Source: Chelydra serpentina (Eukaryota > Chordata > Testudines > Chelydridae). From it: a stretch of 64,000 nucleotides of DNA. The position numbers and the translations under genes were made by a program. The stretch covers positions 122,510,001-122,574,000 of the forward strand of contig JBAIAC010000008.1 of assembly GCA_037349315.1 (NCBI GenBank), given 5' to 3'. Below the pieces are notes generated by a model, which made no database searches, had not been told where the DNA came from, and saw only the letters and a list, made by a program, of their open reading frames with translations. Positions 23,325 to 34,087 of the stretch are shown here, one piece after another (the first letter of the stretch is position 1; every line of letters starts with the position of its first letter).

Positions 23325-23699
23325 GTTGGGGGAGAACTGGGACTGATTGGGCAAAGAGACTGGGACAAACCGGGCACTAGGGATGCAGGGGGAGGGGAAG
23401 GGATTGTGAGTCAAAGAGGAGCCCAGGGAGGGAAATTCAGACTGGGAGCCAGACGGGACAGGAAGTGGAGATGGATGGTAATGGAATTTGATTTCCAGTT
23501 TGCTTTTTTTTAAATGTAGGAATTAAGTTTGCCTGTGAAACCTTAATTTTCCCCTTGTGCATATGCATTGTGATACAGTCTTTAATTTCATGATCACATA
23601 CTATTTTTTTCCCCCACATACCCCCTGCCTCCTTTAATGCAAGCATAGGACAGATCCTCTGGGGATGAATGAGGATTGTGCAGTGAAGGAAGCTGGTGT

Positions 23700-24702
23700 T
23701 GTCAGTAAGATAGTGAGGGGGTTTATATCTCACATTGGCTCTGAAAGAGTTAACGAACTGGAGAGCTCAATTAAGTCACTTGATTGCACCTAGAGGGTGG
23801 GTCAGGCCCAATCAAAGATGAGTCCGCTCAGAGTTGGAGATGGATAGAGAGTGAGAGCCAGCCAGCAGACTGGTAGGGTTGAAGATGAAGCTCAGGGGAA
23901 GAGTTGGCCCTGGGATCTTCTCCTGAGCAGAGAACTCTGGTAAGAGGCTACGGAAAGGACAGAGAAACCACTGGGATGGAGGTAACTGTGGTGGTGAGTT
24001 CTATTACAAGAGCAGGACCTGGACCTCCAGGGAACCACTCAAGTGAGGGATAGAGTGAATGGGAAACTTTAAGAGGGATGGAAAGCTTCTGCTTAAAGAA
24101 GGCAGATGAGGTTTAAGTTTGTATCTTCATTTGGGACTTGTTGGGGGCCCTAAAAGAAGCATGGATCTGAAGAGGCTGTGGAGCTTGAGAAGAATGCAGG
24201 TATGCAGTGGGCCCAGGAAGGGACTGAGAGGAAGGCCCACTGACAGGCTGAGATAAAGTGAAGCCCTGGGAGGTAGCAGGGGCTGGGGGTGTGTAAACAG
24301 ACCTTGCCTGCTCACTACAGGAACCATGGGCTGGAACCCAGAGGAGAGGAAGGGCCTGGGGTCTCCTATCAGGCAACAGGGAGGTGGCATGAACCCCCCT
24401 CCCCCGATGTAAGGAGCTGGGCTTTTGAAAGCCCTGAGACAAGAGGGAATAAGAACCACAGGGCCCAGAGTTGGGCTGAAGACCTCAAAGACACTGGACT
24501 ATAGTCTGCTTGTAACATTGTTACCTGCCCCTCACCAGGAGGGGTGGGGACTGTAAATGACTTGGCTGGAGGGCTCAATGACAAGAAGGGGCAGACCACA
24601 GCAGGACTGGACTGGTGGTAGGCAGGGGGTGGTAAATGAGGTGACCCTGCTATGCCACACTCAGCCACAAAGGGGTGCCCCAGGGGTGAGTCAACTCTCT
24701 TG
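23700..24702. repeat. Possible LTR-like element related to 8525-9209
   Basis: The last part ('cagccacaaaggggtgcccc', 'aggggtgagtcaact') parallels the end of the 8525-9209 element ('ggccacaaagggacacctac', 'tggtgagtaaact'). The left boundary is unclear, and no target duplication can be demonstrated. Purine-rich and non-coding. Confidence 0.35.
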
Positions 24703-24739
24703 CAAGGACCCCTGCTTCATTTGTTGCAGATGTTGGAAG

Positions 24740-25000
24740 ATGATGTGAATGAGGCAGGGGGCTGCAGGAAGAGAAATGGACTCATAGTTAAGGAATTGAA
24801 TGCGGCCATGGGGAACTGGCTACTATTCCCTACCTCTGCCACAGAGTTCCTGTGTGATGCTGGGTAAGTCATTTAAACAAAAATGTTCCCACCTGGTCAC
24901 TAATTGTGGGTTTCTCACTTCCTGGGTGTCTGATTTGCAGAAGTGCTGAGCACTTACAACTCCAACAAGTCAATGGGAGCTGTGCTTTGAACATATGAAG
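24740..25000 (+). repeat. MIR/CORE-SINE-like element, diverged
   Basis: 'ggccatggggaactggctac', 'acctctgccacagagttcct' and 'gtgatgctgggtaagtcatt' follow the order of a MIR-type head. The tail region 'cagaagtgctgagcacttac' continues it. Boundaries are approximate. Confidence 0.5.
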
Positions 25001-25067
25001 TTCTCTGAAAAATCAGGTCCTCCTAGGTATCTCAATTTGGGAACCCAAAGTTAGTGGATACTCTTAA

Positions 25068-25520
25068 CATGGAATCTCCATCTCTGGAGATATTTAAGAG
25101 TAGGTTAGATAAATGTCTATCAGGGATGGTCTAGACAGTAATTGGTCCTGCCATGAGGGCAGGGGGCTGGACTCAATGACCTCTCGAGGTCCCTTCCAGC
25201 CTTGGGGTACGTCTATACTTACCTGTTGCGTTGGAGGAGTCCAATCGATCTTCTGGGTTCGATTTATCGTGTTTTGTCTAGACGCGATAAATCGAACCAG
25301 GAAGTGCTCCCCCATCGACGCTTGTAATCCTACTCCGCGAACGGAGTAGGCGGAGTCGACGGGGGAGCCTGCGCGCTGCGTGTGGACCCCCGGTAAGTAC
25401 CTTTTCATTCGAACTAAGATACTTTGACTTCAGCTACATTATTCATGTAGCTGAAGTTGCGTATCTTACTTCGAATTGGGGGGTTAGTGTAGACCAGCCC
25501 CTAGAATCTATGAATCTATA
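25068..25520 (+). repeat. CR1 LINE 3' end, split by a MITE
   Basis: The CR1 3' UTR reads 'ttaagagtaggttagataaa', 'ctggactcaatgacctctcg', 'aggtcccttccagcc', and its final 'ctagaatctatgaatctata' is found 300 bases further on, after a MITE. The terminal short repeats of the 'attctatga' type mark the genuine CR1 3' end, so this is a 5'-truncated insertion on the + strand. Confidence 0.85.
25204..25500. repeat. Palindromic Harbinger-like MITE, copy 2, nested in CR1
   Basis: It is homologous to 12864-13158 throughout ('gttcgatttatcgtg', 'gacgcgataaatcgaa', 'cgacgggggagcctgcgcgc', 'tgaagttgcgtatcttactt'). The right end reversed is GGGCTGGTCTACACT. It sits exactly inside the CR1 tail between 'cccttccagc' and 'ctagaatcta'. 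The left flank CTT and right flank CTA are consistent with a mutated 3-bp duplication. Confidence 0.85.
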
Positions 25521-25527
25521 AACATTA

Positions 25528-25624
25528 TGTATCAGGGGGTAGCCGTGTTAGTCTGTATCCACAAAAACGAGGAGTCTTGTGGCACCTTAAAAACAGATTT
25601 ATTGGGGCATAAGCTTTCGTCTTA
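25528..25624 (+). repeat. Turtle-type tRNA-derived SINE, truncated
   Basis: 'gtatcagggggtagccgtgt', 'tagtctgtatccacaaaaac', 'cttgtggcaccttaaaaaca' and 'ggggcataagctttcgt' give head and body. The 3' part is missing. Confidence 0.85.
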
Positions 25625-26199
25625 ACCTTAATCTCTCTGCTTTAGCTACTCCCTGTTTGTAAAATGGTAATAACACCACCTCCTCACCTGGGTTTTGTCA
25701 CTATAAATGAATTAATGTCTGTGAAACACTCAGATACTTATGCCAATGGATTATCCCATAATGCAAAGAGATTCACATAGGATAAACATTTGGTGGGGCA
25801 CATGTAAGGTTGCCACATCTCTTGAGTTCCAGGATTGTCCCAACCTGTATGTTTTAGAAAACTACTTGGCCATATTATTGCAATGCAATGATGGCTAGAG
25901 CTGGTTGGAGGTTGGTTTTTTTTCCGTTTTATTACGAGTTGAAATCTCAAATATGGATGGAAAAACAGAATCCACTTTTTAAACACACTTGCACATTCTT
26001 TCCTTTTTTTTTTCTTTTTTTTTTTAAAGCCAGCTCTAATATTATGATGCCACCTTGCAATATGGCTGGGTAAAGTGGGGAAACTGCCCTGCTTGTGCTC
26101 CCCCCATTCCATGGATAAATTGAGAGGTTGATTCTCTGAAGGTGTGTAGCTATCTCACCAGCTGTTCACGCATTACAAAAACAACAACAACAAACCGTG
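25625..26199. other. Intergenic
   Basis: No gene is recognised. A T-rich tract lies at 26003-26027. Confidence 0.35.
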
Positions 26200-26370
26200 T
26201 ATGCAGTGTTGGTGCCAGGATATTAGAGACAAGATGGCTGAGGTAACATTTTGCTGGACCAATTTCTGTTGGTGAGAGAAGCAAGCTTGCACCTGAAGAA
26301 GAGCTCTGTGTAAGCTTGTCTCTTTCACCAACAGAAGTTGGTCCATTAAAAGATATTCCCTCACCCCCCA
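26200..26370. repeat. SINE in inverted (head-to-head) configuration
   Basis: The sense part (26205-26285) has 'ccaggatattagagacaaga' and 'tctgttggtgagagaag'. The second part (26286-26370) has 'acctgaagaagagctctgtg', 'cttgtctctttcaccaacag' and 'aagttggtccattaaaagat', the same element reversed. The family (a sauropsid SINE with GGACCAACTTCTGTTGGTGA) is recognised from its motif. Confidence 0.65.
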
Positions 26371-26379
26371 CCCCCAACA

Positions 26380-28000
26380 ACAAACCTTAACAGTTGTATT
26401 TTCCCCCTTGAATCATACTATCCAGAAGATTTTTCTCTCTTCTCGTCCCCCCCCCACCTCCACTTTAATGTGCTGGTGATGACCATACACTGATCATCAA
26501 ACACTATCATTTGCTGCTTTGGTTATTTAAAAAAGCAGTTTAGGTAATTGTTTTTATCGCTGCAGTACTGTTATCGGTTCTACTGCTACCTCAGGACTGA
26601 TAACGCCGCAAAGGACAGTCAACCAATCACCACCCCTACATATGACTGATAGAATGGGGGGAGGGAAAAATAATTCCTCAAGACCTGGAGGGTGGGAGGT
26701 GGAGCTTTCTTTTATATGCCTCATTTTGGTGGTTACAGTCCTGCCAGCCCCCTGTAACACCATGGTGGTAATGTGGGGGGAAAAGTCAATCTTTGCTTAC
26801 GCACTTTTGCTCGCCCTGTTTTTAGAACAAAGCCTTTGCCAATACAGCACGATCTTTTTGTAAATTACCAACGTGGTTCCGTGGAGATGCATGAGCTGGT
26901 AATTCAAAGGTCTCTCTTGATCAGTTTCACCATTGACAAATGGAACTCGCATCCCTGACCGGTTTGACACACAAGCAGGTTCCTTCCCTTCCCCCCTACT
27001 TAACACCCCCCTCCCCGAACACTTATTAGCAAGCAAGGCTTTAACGTGATAAAAGATGAGACCTTGAGAAAAGTCAAAAGCATCTAGGAAGAAAACCGGT
27101 TGGACCCGTAAAGAGAAAAGAGTTCAAGAGTTTCACCAGTGAGCCATGAAATGAAAAGTAACAGCTGATGTACTGGAGAAGAGGAGGAAAGAGGCAGCGT
27201 CAGAAACTATGGATCCAAGGTTAACGCGGGGGGAGGGGGGAGCTGAAACTTAAAGTAATTACCCAGGCAAGAGACAGAGAGATATCTACGACAGTGCCAT
27301 TTATGCGTTAGATTCTCTATAAAAGGATCACCAGAGAACTCCTTATTGGCAACACGGTTTGCATTCTAAGGCACAAATGCCCCCACTGCTTTTAAAAGCA
27401 TGAGGCTAAGCAACCGATTTTTTTTTACAGTCCCCAGAGGGGTTACAAGTATTTGCATATTTATACCCCAGTTGATCGCCCTGAGGTCTGAAAGCAAGAC
27501 ATTACTCCAGAATTTTACTGAGCGCTAGCAAATAAATAAATAAATGAACGACGATGCGCTTGTTTTATTATACAATCAAGGTTAGGTTCATAAATACAAG
27601 CTGAAGTGAGGAGAAAAGGCACAGAACAATTCGTTTAAAACTATTTATTCTTTTGAAAGCCATGACCATTGTTTTGTTCTCCTGTCAAGACAGGAAGCTG
27701 AATTTCTGGCATAAAATAAAATTCCAATGTGATTATGCTATGGAGAATTCTTTTTGTTCCTATTAATACAATTAAATGCATCTTATACACAGTAGGAAAG
27801 ATTTCCTATGTGACAGTCCTTTTGTGCAAAACAAAAAAGAAAAGTCATAGGAACAGAAATTCGCATTGTCTGAGATCTAAAATGTTGAATCAAAGTGGCA
27901 TGTTTCAATCGCTGCCCTACTTCTATGGTGATCCCGAAGTAGTTAGTATGTGTGGATGGATCTTTCCAGTAAATCTTGGCTCAAAAACAATTAAACGTCA
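26380..28000. other. Intergenic, no recognised feature
   Basis: A/T-rich in the second half. No exon or repeat boundary can be supported. Confidence 0.35.
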
Positions 28001-28023
28001 GCATGATTTGTAGAAAGGAACTT

Positions 28024-28184
28024 TTATTTCCTTTTTGTGTGTCTTTTGCAAGTTTTACTTGTGACGGAAGCGGCGTAAATCCTTGTATTCTGGAAGGCGT
28101 TTTAGGTGAGATGCTTTAACAACAGCAGCCGCTGCTTTCTTTTGTTCATAGGCAGCTGTAGCTTGGACTACATTTCCCACCAGG
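28024..28184 (-). CDS. Candidate terminal exon of an unidentified - strand gene
   Basis: Read on the - strand, a splice-acceptor-like CTCTCTCCGCACAG ends at 28185. It is followed by an open frame of about 42 codons beginning LVGNVVQATAAYEQKKAAAA and ending SHLKRLPEYKDLRRFRHK, then TAA at 28055-28057. An AATAAA lies only 25 bases past the stop, at 28024-28029. Lys/Arg/Ala richness, a basic C-terminus, a very short 3' UTR and a polyadenylation signal fit the last exon of a small basic protein. No poly(A) tract follows, which argues against a processed pseudogene. I do not recognise the protein and found no upstream exon on the - strand. A chance ORF remains possible. Confidence 0.3.
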
Positions 28185-29744
28185 CTGTGCGGAGAGAGCA
28201 TGTCAGTAAGAAGCTATACTCCCCCGTTTTCCACCACACTCGCCCTCCTCCCTCAGATAAAGAAATATACATACTTTGCTGACACATCATGTGCATTGAA
28301 CATTCAACAAGGGCAACCATGCAAAAGGCAGATCGCTGAAAACAACCAGCAACTTACCTCCTCTAAAATGAAACTCCAGAGAGAGACATGCAAAAACTAC
28401 AGTTAGATGCTGGAGTGGGGGGAAGGTAGGCAGGGCAAACAATGCCTAAGGTTTTACATCTTAAATGCACAAGGATCAGTAATGAGAAGATACTTTTGTG
28501 GAAGGGGATAAATCAAGATTTTTGCTAGTCACCGCCCCTCCCCCGTCCCCCCATACAAACTACTTTCTGATCACACAACTAAAGAACACTCATATCTTGC
28601 ATAATTTAGTTTACCACTATATAAATACTCCTTTCCAGCTCCTACAGAGCCCACAGATTGTGCTGTACTATGTTACACTGCTTTACCTGTCTACTGCATT
28701 GATAATTGTATTTGGCACGTGTAGTTAAACAAAAGGTGTATTTTTGTAATGGGGGTTCTTTCTATGCAATCTCTGTATAACCTTGGTAAAAGGAGGCTTG
28801 CTTAATTAATTTGGAACCTGTTGGGTTGATAGGGATTAACACAAATACAGATGTAGGGGGAAGATGAAAAGTTATTTTAGAAAAGGCTTAACAAAAAAAA
28901 ATGCTAGTTTGAAGTGGTCTTCCTTTAAACACTCTCCGCTCAATTATATCATTGACTTCAATGAAGTGATGCCAGTGTAAATGAAGGGAGAATTTGCCCC
29001 AGGTTTCTAAAGGATCCTGGTGATGGACCTTTTCTCTACAACAAGAGAGCCAAGGTGGGTACTACAAAGAACTGAAGAATCTGCTAGCCAGGCCTTTCCT
29101 CCTAAGGGAGTTGATTCAATTTACACCATTGTGTTTTGAGATGTGTGTGTGTGTGTATGTTCAGAAGCTAGATTTGAATTTCTACGGCAAAAATTCAATG
29201 GTTGAACTTGTGTGTGTTTTGGAATTCTCTTCATAAGAAAAGGCAAAAATAGTATCAAAAGCAAGTCTAGTCTATTGTCTGATTATGTTTTCTTTAAAAG
29301 GAAGGTTAGGAAGATTGTCATTCTCTAGAGTTGGATTGGTGGTGAAAATGATCTTGTCTTACTGTAGTTGTCATTGCTATATTTTAACTTTGAACCTAGG
29401 ATTTCTAGTCATGATTATTTTACTTTAAAGAAACATTAAGATAAAACATATGTCAAAAATAACTACTTGTGTTTACTAATAACCCTCTCAGTTCTAGCTG
29501 GAATAATTTTAAATGTAGAATTTCCTTTTCAACATTTACACTGTTTGCTTTTTGCTTTACACTTCATCTCTTTCCCTATGCCAGCTAATATGTTTCACTT
29601 CTCTTTCTACAGTTACTGTCATCTTTTACATCTAAGTTTAAGCACTGCTGGGGAATGTTTAATTATATTTGTAAACTGTTTTTGTTGACATTAAAAATAA
29701 TTTGAGAACCTTTTTATACACATTGGTCAGGGATGATGTCGCCT
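28185..29744. other. Intergenic or intron of the candidate - strand gene
   Basis: If the exon at 28.1 kb is real, its preceding exons should lie here or beyond on the - strand. A GAGGAG/GTAAGT donor-like site occurs on the - strand near 28350-28360, but no exon with open frame could be delimited upstream of it. Confidence 0.25.
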
Positions 29745-29812
29745 TATAGGTCTGTACAGTGCCCAGCACATTTTGGGGATTCTGGAATATAACGAATAAA
29801 TATTAATTATCA
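29745..29812 (+). repeat. MIR/L2-like tail fragment
   Basis: 'ctgtacagtgcccagcacat' followed by 'aataaatattaattat' is the terminal part of a MIR/L2-type tail. Confidence 0.5.
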
Positions 29813-30149
29813 TGGGCTAGATTTGTGACTTCAGGCACAGTCCCATGAAAAGAGTCAGTAGCCTCAGTAGGTACTGTGCCTCAGACAACCCTTCTGAGTC
29901 ACATTTTCCTCCTTGCTCCTGAGAGAATTATTGACTATTGGCTTACACCAACAGTGTATTACTACTCCCTTCTTCATATACCTCTCCTGTTATGATGACT
30001 TGGCTACTCTACCCACTGAGTGGTGGATGTAAGGCTGTGACTGTTCCCCACCCACTCCTTGTCCACTTTCTCCCTCCCTGGAGCAGGTGGTCAAGTAACC
30101 TTGCTTATGACTCTGCTTCATGACCCGAGGACCAAGTGTGTGGGTTCTT

Positions 30150-30330
30150 TTTTGGGGGGAGAGGGGCGAGGGGGGGGGGGAATTCTTTTTCCCTTGGATG
30201 AGTGCAGTGGCCTCCCCAGGAATTGAAATGGGGGGGGGGGTTCAAATTTACTGGGGGGGGGGGGGTGTCACTAAATTGGCATGTAACTAGTTCACAAAAC
30301 TGGGGGGGTGTTGGGGAAATTCAGGGGGGA
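30150..30330 (+). repeat. G-run cluster
   Basis: At least six runs of seven or more G lie on the + strand within 180 bases (longest 12-13 G). They meet the simple G-quadruplex pattern of four G-runs with short loops in places. Sequencing or assembly slippage in the run lengths is likely. Confidence 0.8.
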
Positions 30331-30373
30331 TGTAGGAAAATCACTGGATGAGTGTATAGTCTGACTCACAATC

Positions 30374-30480
30374 AACAATAGGGTGACCAGATGTCCCAAT
30401 TTTTATAGGGACAATCTTGATATTGGGGCATTGTCTTTTATAGGTGCCTGTTACTCCCCTGCCTCCAAAGCATTTTTTTT
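30374..30480 (+). repeat. Truncated dispersed repeat (TAGGGTGACCAGATGTCCC)
   Basis: The start 'tagggtgaccagatgtccc' and the following 'tatagggacaatcttgatat' match a very abundant turtle repeat that I recognise by sight. The far end is missing. Probably a non-autonomous DNA transposon. Confidence 0.5.
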
Positions 30481-32814
30481 ACACGGTGTTCAAACATAAA
30501 TATATGACCTTCATGTCCATACTCTGCCAGCAGGTTTTATGGAAAATCCCATTGAGTTGAATGGGAGTTTGGAATGTTGATTCAGGGCAGACCAATGGCT
30601 CTATGTCTGCAAGACCATGCTCCACTTTTCTGGAACCTCCACATGTTTTCACAGTTTGTATAAAGTGTGCAGACAGAGGAATGCATTCTTAAGGTGACTC
30701 ATTAACCTAGAGCGGTACCGTTTATTCCACATGGTGGGACTGATCCCCGGTAAGTCTCTATACAGTCAGGGCTGTGTCTGGAATTAAAGTTGTCATTGTT
30801 TTCATTCTACACTTCTATTTCCATCAGCTTGTCTTATGCAATTTCTCTCTCTACTACCTTCCTTGCTACCTCCCTTCATTTAGCCTTGGCTTCCTGTCTA
30901 TCCCTTCACACATTTTTGTGCAAAAGCCTTCTCCTTTACAGCTGCTTCCCTCCCTGTACAGCCTTGACTTACTGAGGTCTCATCCTGATCTCCTTGCCCT
31001 CACAAAACTCAATGGGAGATTGGGTGCTGCTTGGGGGATCCAGGACTGGGCCCACTTCAAAATGTAGCTGAAGAAAACATAACTTTTCTTGCCTTTACCT
31101 CTGAAGTTCTCTTTTGTTCCACTATTATTTTATTGTATATCCCTGTAATTGTAATACTTACAGCAGTCTGTAAAGCAGCCTGGAATACTGAGCCCAATCC
31201 TACTCCCATTGAATGGTAACGTCCCATTGATTTCAGGAGGATCAGGCCCACAGTTTCAATAAAAGGCAAATTGAAAGTTCAGTTCTTCATCCCTTACTCA
31301 ACAAATTACCACCATTAGGAAAAATCCTGCATGTCCCTACTCAATTTTTATATGGACAAAGCCCAATGAAGTATATGCGGATTATACCTGAATAAAGGAA
31401 TTCATTAGCGCCACTGAAATCAATCTCACATGTAAAGATTAATTCATGCAAGATGAAGGATCGGGACTCAAAACTGTGTTGTATTTTATGTTGCAAAAAG
31501 CTGAAGCTCAACATGCCAGCTCTCCACTGACCAGCATTATTATTGTCATCTGTATTAATATTAGTATTTTAGATATATTTGAACAATAAAATTGTTCACG
31601 TAGGATGTTTTTAAGTTATCCAAGTGCAAAAATATTGTCATTGTGCATTCCTGTAACTTCAAAGTGGATGAGTGCTGATTAAAAGGAAGTGTGTGTAATG
31701 GGGTAGGTAATGTGTTTCAGATCCGTTTGCGAAGATAATTGTTCTAACCAGGTCTTTTAAAAGAAATCACCAAAAAGCACATTTTTAAAGCAACACTGAA
31801 ATGGTGATAACTCAATACAGCCAAGAAAATAGGAATTCATGGTTAAGCCCAACACGCTTACATTTCTTCTTACAATGACTCTGTTCTTAGCGCACGTCAG
31901 TCTTAACTAAGACCCTGATTCTGTAAACACGCGTGTGCTTAGCTTTACTGCCATGAGTAGTTCCATTGAAATCAATGGGAGTAATGATACTAAAGTTAAG
32001 CATGTGCATATGTGTTTACAGAATTGGAACTAAAATATTCCCTTGTTTGCTTGCTGTGTTTTATGTTGTTTAGATGTAGTATTTTGTACTATGAATAAAT
32101 AAGCCCAACTTGTTCTGAAGCCAGGAGACATAATTATGAGATCACACCATGGCTTTTTACTAGTTTATCTTGTACAGCTGGCTCAGTGTTTGTGGTACTC
32201 ACTATGGGCCCTATCCAACTCCCACAGAAATGAATGGAAAGGCTCACTGGGAGCTGGTTCAGAGCCATTGGGCCCAATCTTACTCCCATTACAATTAGTG
32301 CTGATAACTCCAATTGATTTCAGTGGGAATAGAATTGGGGGCCCTTGACAGAATGTCACACTGCCAGCCCACTTGGTAATATCATGTTCAATTTACCCTT
32401 TATTTTCATTATGTGTATTTATAACAACATTCTGTAACTGGAATAAATTTACTTGTACATACTGTTTGTACAGCATACACTTCTTTTGTGTGTCAAGAAG
32501 CATATACACATGATGAATTTAACCCTAGAGAGTTATCTATACCTGAAATATTTAGCTCTTGCCTTGTAGGTTCGCTGAAAAGTCTTTAATTTGAAAGGAA
32601 ATCTCTGCAAGCACAAACAGTCCCATGGAGGAAATGCCTCTCAATCACGCTGTATAGGTCTGAGTTATTTTTCATTTTAATACTTGATTTTAACCATTTC
32701 TTAATGATTTATTTTCGCAATACATATCAGCTCAGAGTGAGATGAAGGCGAATAGGGAATATAGGATATGAATAGATATTTCTACAACAAAAGCAACGTA
32801 TGGTTGAGCTCAAG
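30481..32814. other. Intergenic with palindromic remnants
   Basis: Imperfect hairpins at about 31190-31252 and 32267-32345 ('cccaatcctactcccattg' style arms with 'ttgatttcag...gg' returns) resemble the GGGCC-type mini-elements. No exon is supported. Confidence 0.4.
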
Positions 32815-33120
32815 CATTCAAAATCATGAGTCAAGCCGCTCCCCACAGTCATGAGATTTTAAAAAACCCTCATGATTTTCAGTCAAATAATACATTTGGG
32901 TGGGGTGTGGGTTTTTTGGTTTTCTTCTTCTAGTTTTGAGGCTTTAGGATGCAGTTGGGTGCCACTTTCAAGCTTTTCTCTGCAACCATGAGGGCTAGAA
33001 ATTTACAGTTTTCCAGATGAAAGCTGAAATTCTTAAGTAATCACAACTCCAGCTGCTGGGGGTTTAAGAAAAACACCAGCTATCATGAGACTCATGATAA
33101 AACTGCAAGAGTTGGCAACA
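32815..33120. repeat. Dispersed repeat with ATCATGAG motifs
   Basis: Starts with 'aaatcatgagtcaa', has 'agtcatgagattttaaaaaa' near the left, and ends with 'tcatgagactcatgataaaa' and 'gagttggcaacactg'. It is a recurrent sauropsid repeat by recognition; class not determined. Confidence 0.45.
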
Positions 33121-33989
33121 CTGCGAAAGGAAGGCTGGACAGAGACATTAGCAGAATAAAATAGGTATTACGGAACCTGGCAACTGAAGCTGCTTGTTGC
33201 AGTTGTACAGTTTATCTAGTGTCTAACTGAGATGAAGGCTAACAGCCTGAGATTCAATCCAGACAAAATGTAGGGACTGCTTCTCTGCTGGGGGATGAGA
33301 GCAGAAAAGGTTAGCTCCGCTCCCTTGATACGGGGAATATGTTTGCTGTTTGTTATGAAATTCTGAGGAGCAGCTGGGGATCCAACAAGTTAAAGATTGG
33401 TACTGGCTTCCATCTTCTTTCTGTGTGCAGTTCAAGGTGTTTGTCATGATCTATATAGCCTTAAGTAGTGTGCACCTGGGCTGAGAGATCACTTCTGTCC
33501 CTGTGTGATACCACCAAAGTTGAGATCAGCTGAGGCACTCAAACTGGCTTTCTCTTGGTTCAGCTGGGGAGGGTTAATGGCAGGATGTTCTTCCTTAGGG
33601 GCAGTCTGCTCTGGGATATGCTGTCTCCTCCCTCCCCACTTTGGTCTGACAGAGTTTAGTAACTTTGACAGTGCACTTAAGGTCTATTTGTTTTACTAGA
33701 CTTTTGAGAAGGGCATGTGGATGTGGTGGGAGGGTTTTAATACTCTAGCTGGCTACTGATAATCTCAATAAATGAACTGAGTAACTGAAGGGCAGTGTCT
33801 CTTTTTTTTATAACCTATGTATTTTATTATGCACATTTTTAAAAATAAATAAATAAAATGAGAACGTTATACATTGTAAATGCTCCTGGGAGTAGTTCCA
33901 AATAACAGTCTGTACGTAACACAAAAAGTAAATTGCACATAGGAACTCTGTGTTCTAGTTAAAAAGATTAATTATACATATTGATATGT
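33121..33989. other. Intergenic
   Basis: About 33450-33720 may be a very old LINE 3' remnant, but no motif is clear enough to name it. No exon is supported. Confidence 0.3.
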
Positions 33990-34087
33990 GTCCATCTTTT
34001 TGTTCTGTGTTGGTACCACACCTATTACAACAGGGTCCTGGTCTGTTACCAGGGTCTCCAGATGCTATTGTAATACAAATAATGAAG
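33990..34087 (+). repeat. MIR/CORE-SINE-like tail
   Basis: 'ctttttgttctgtgttggta', 'ttacaacagggtcctggtct' and 'attgtaatacaaataatgaa' follow the family tail order. Confidence 0.6.

Noticed and set aside
22755..23414. 219-codon antisense open frame
   Set aside because: It runs straight through the GC-rich hAT-like MITE and the flanking purine-rich DNA, is low complexity, and has competing frames.
28203..28290. C/D-box snoRNA on the - strand next to the candidate exon (ATGATGT ... CTGA)
   Set aside because: The C box departs from RTGATGA at the last position and the ends pair for only about three bases, so a snoRNA is not supported.
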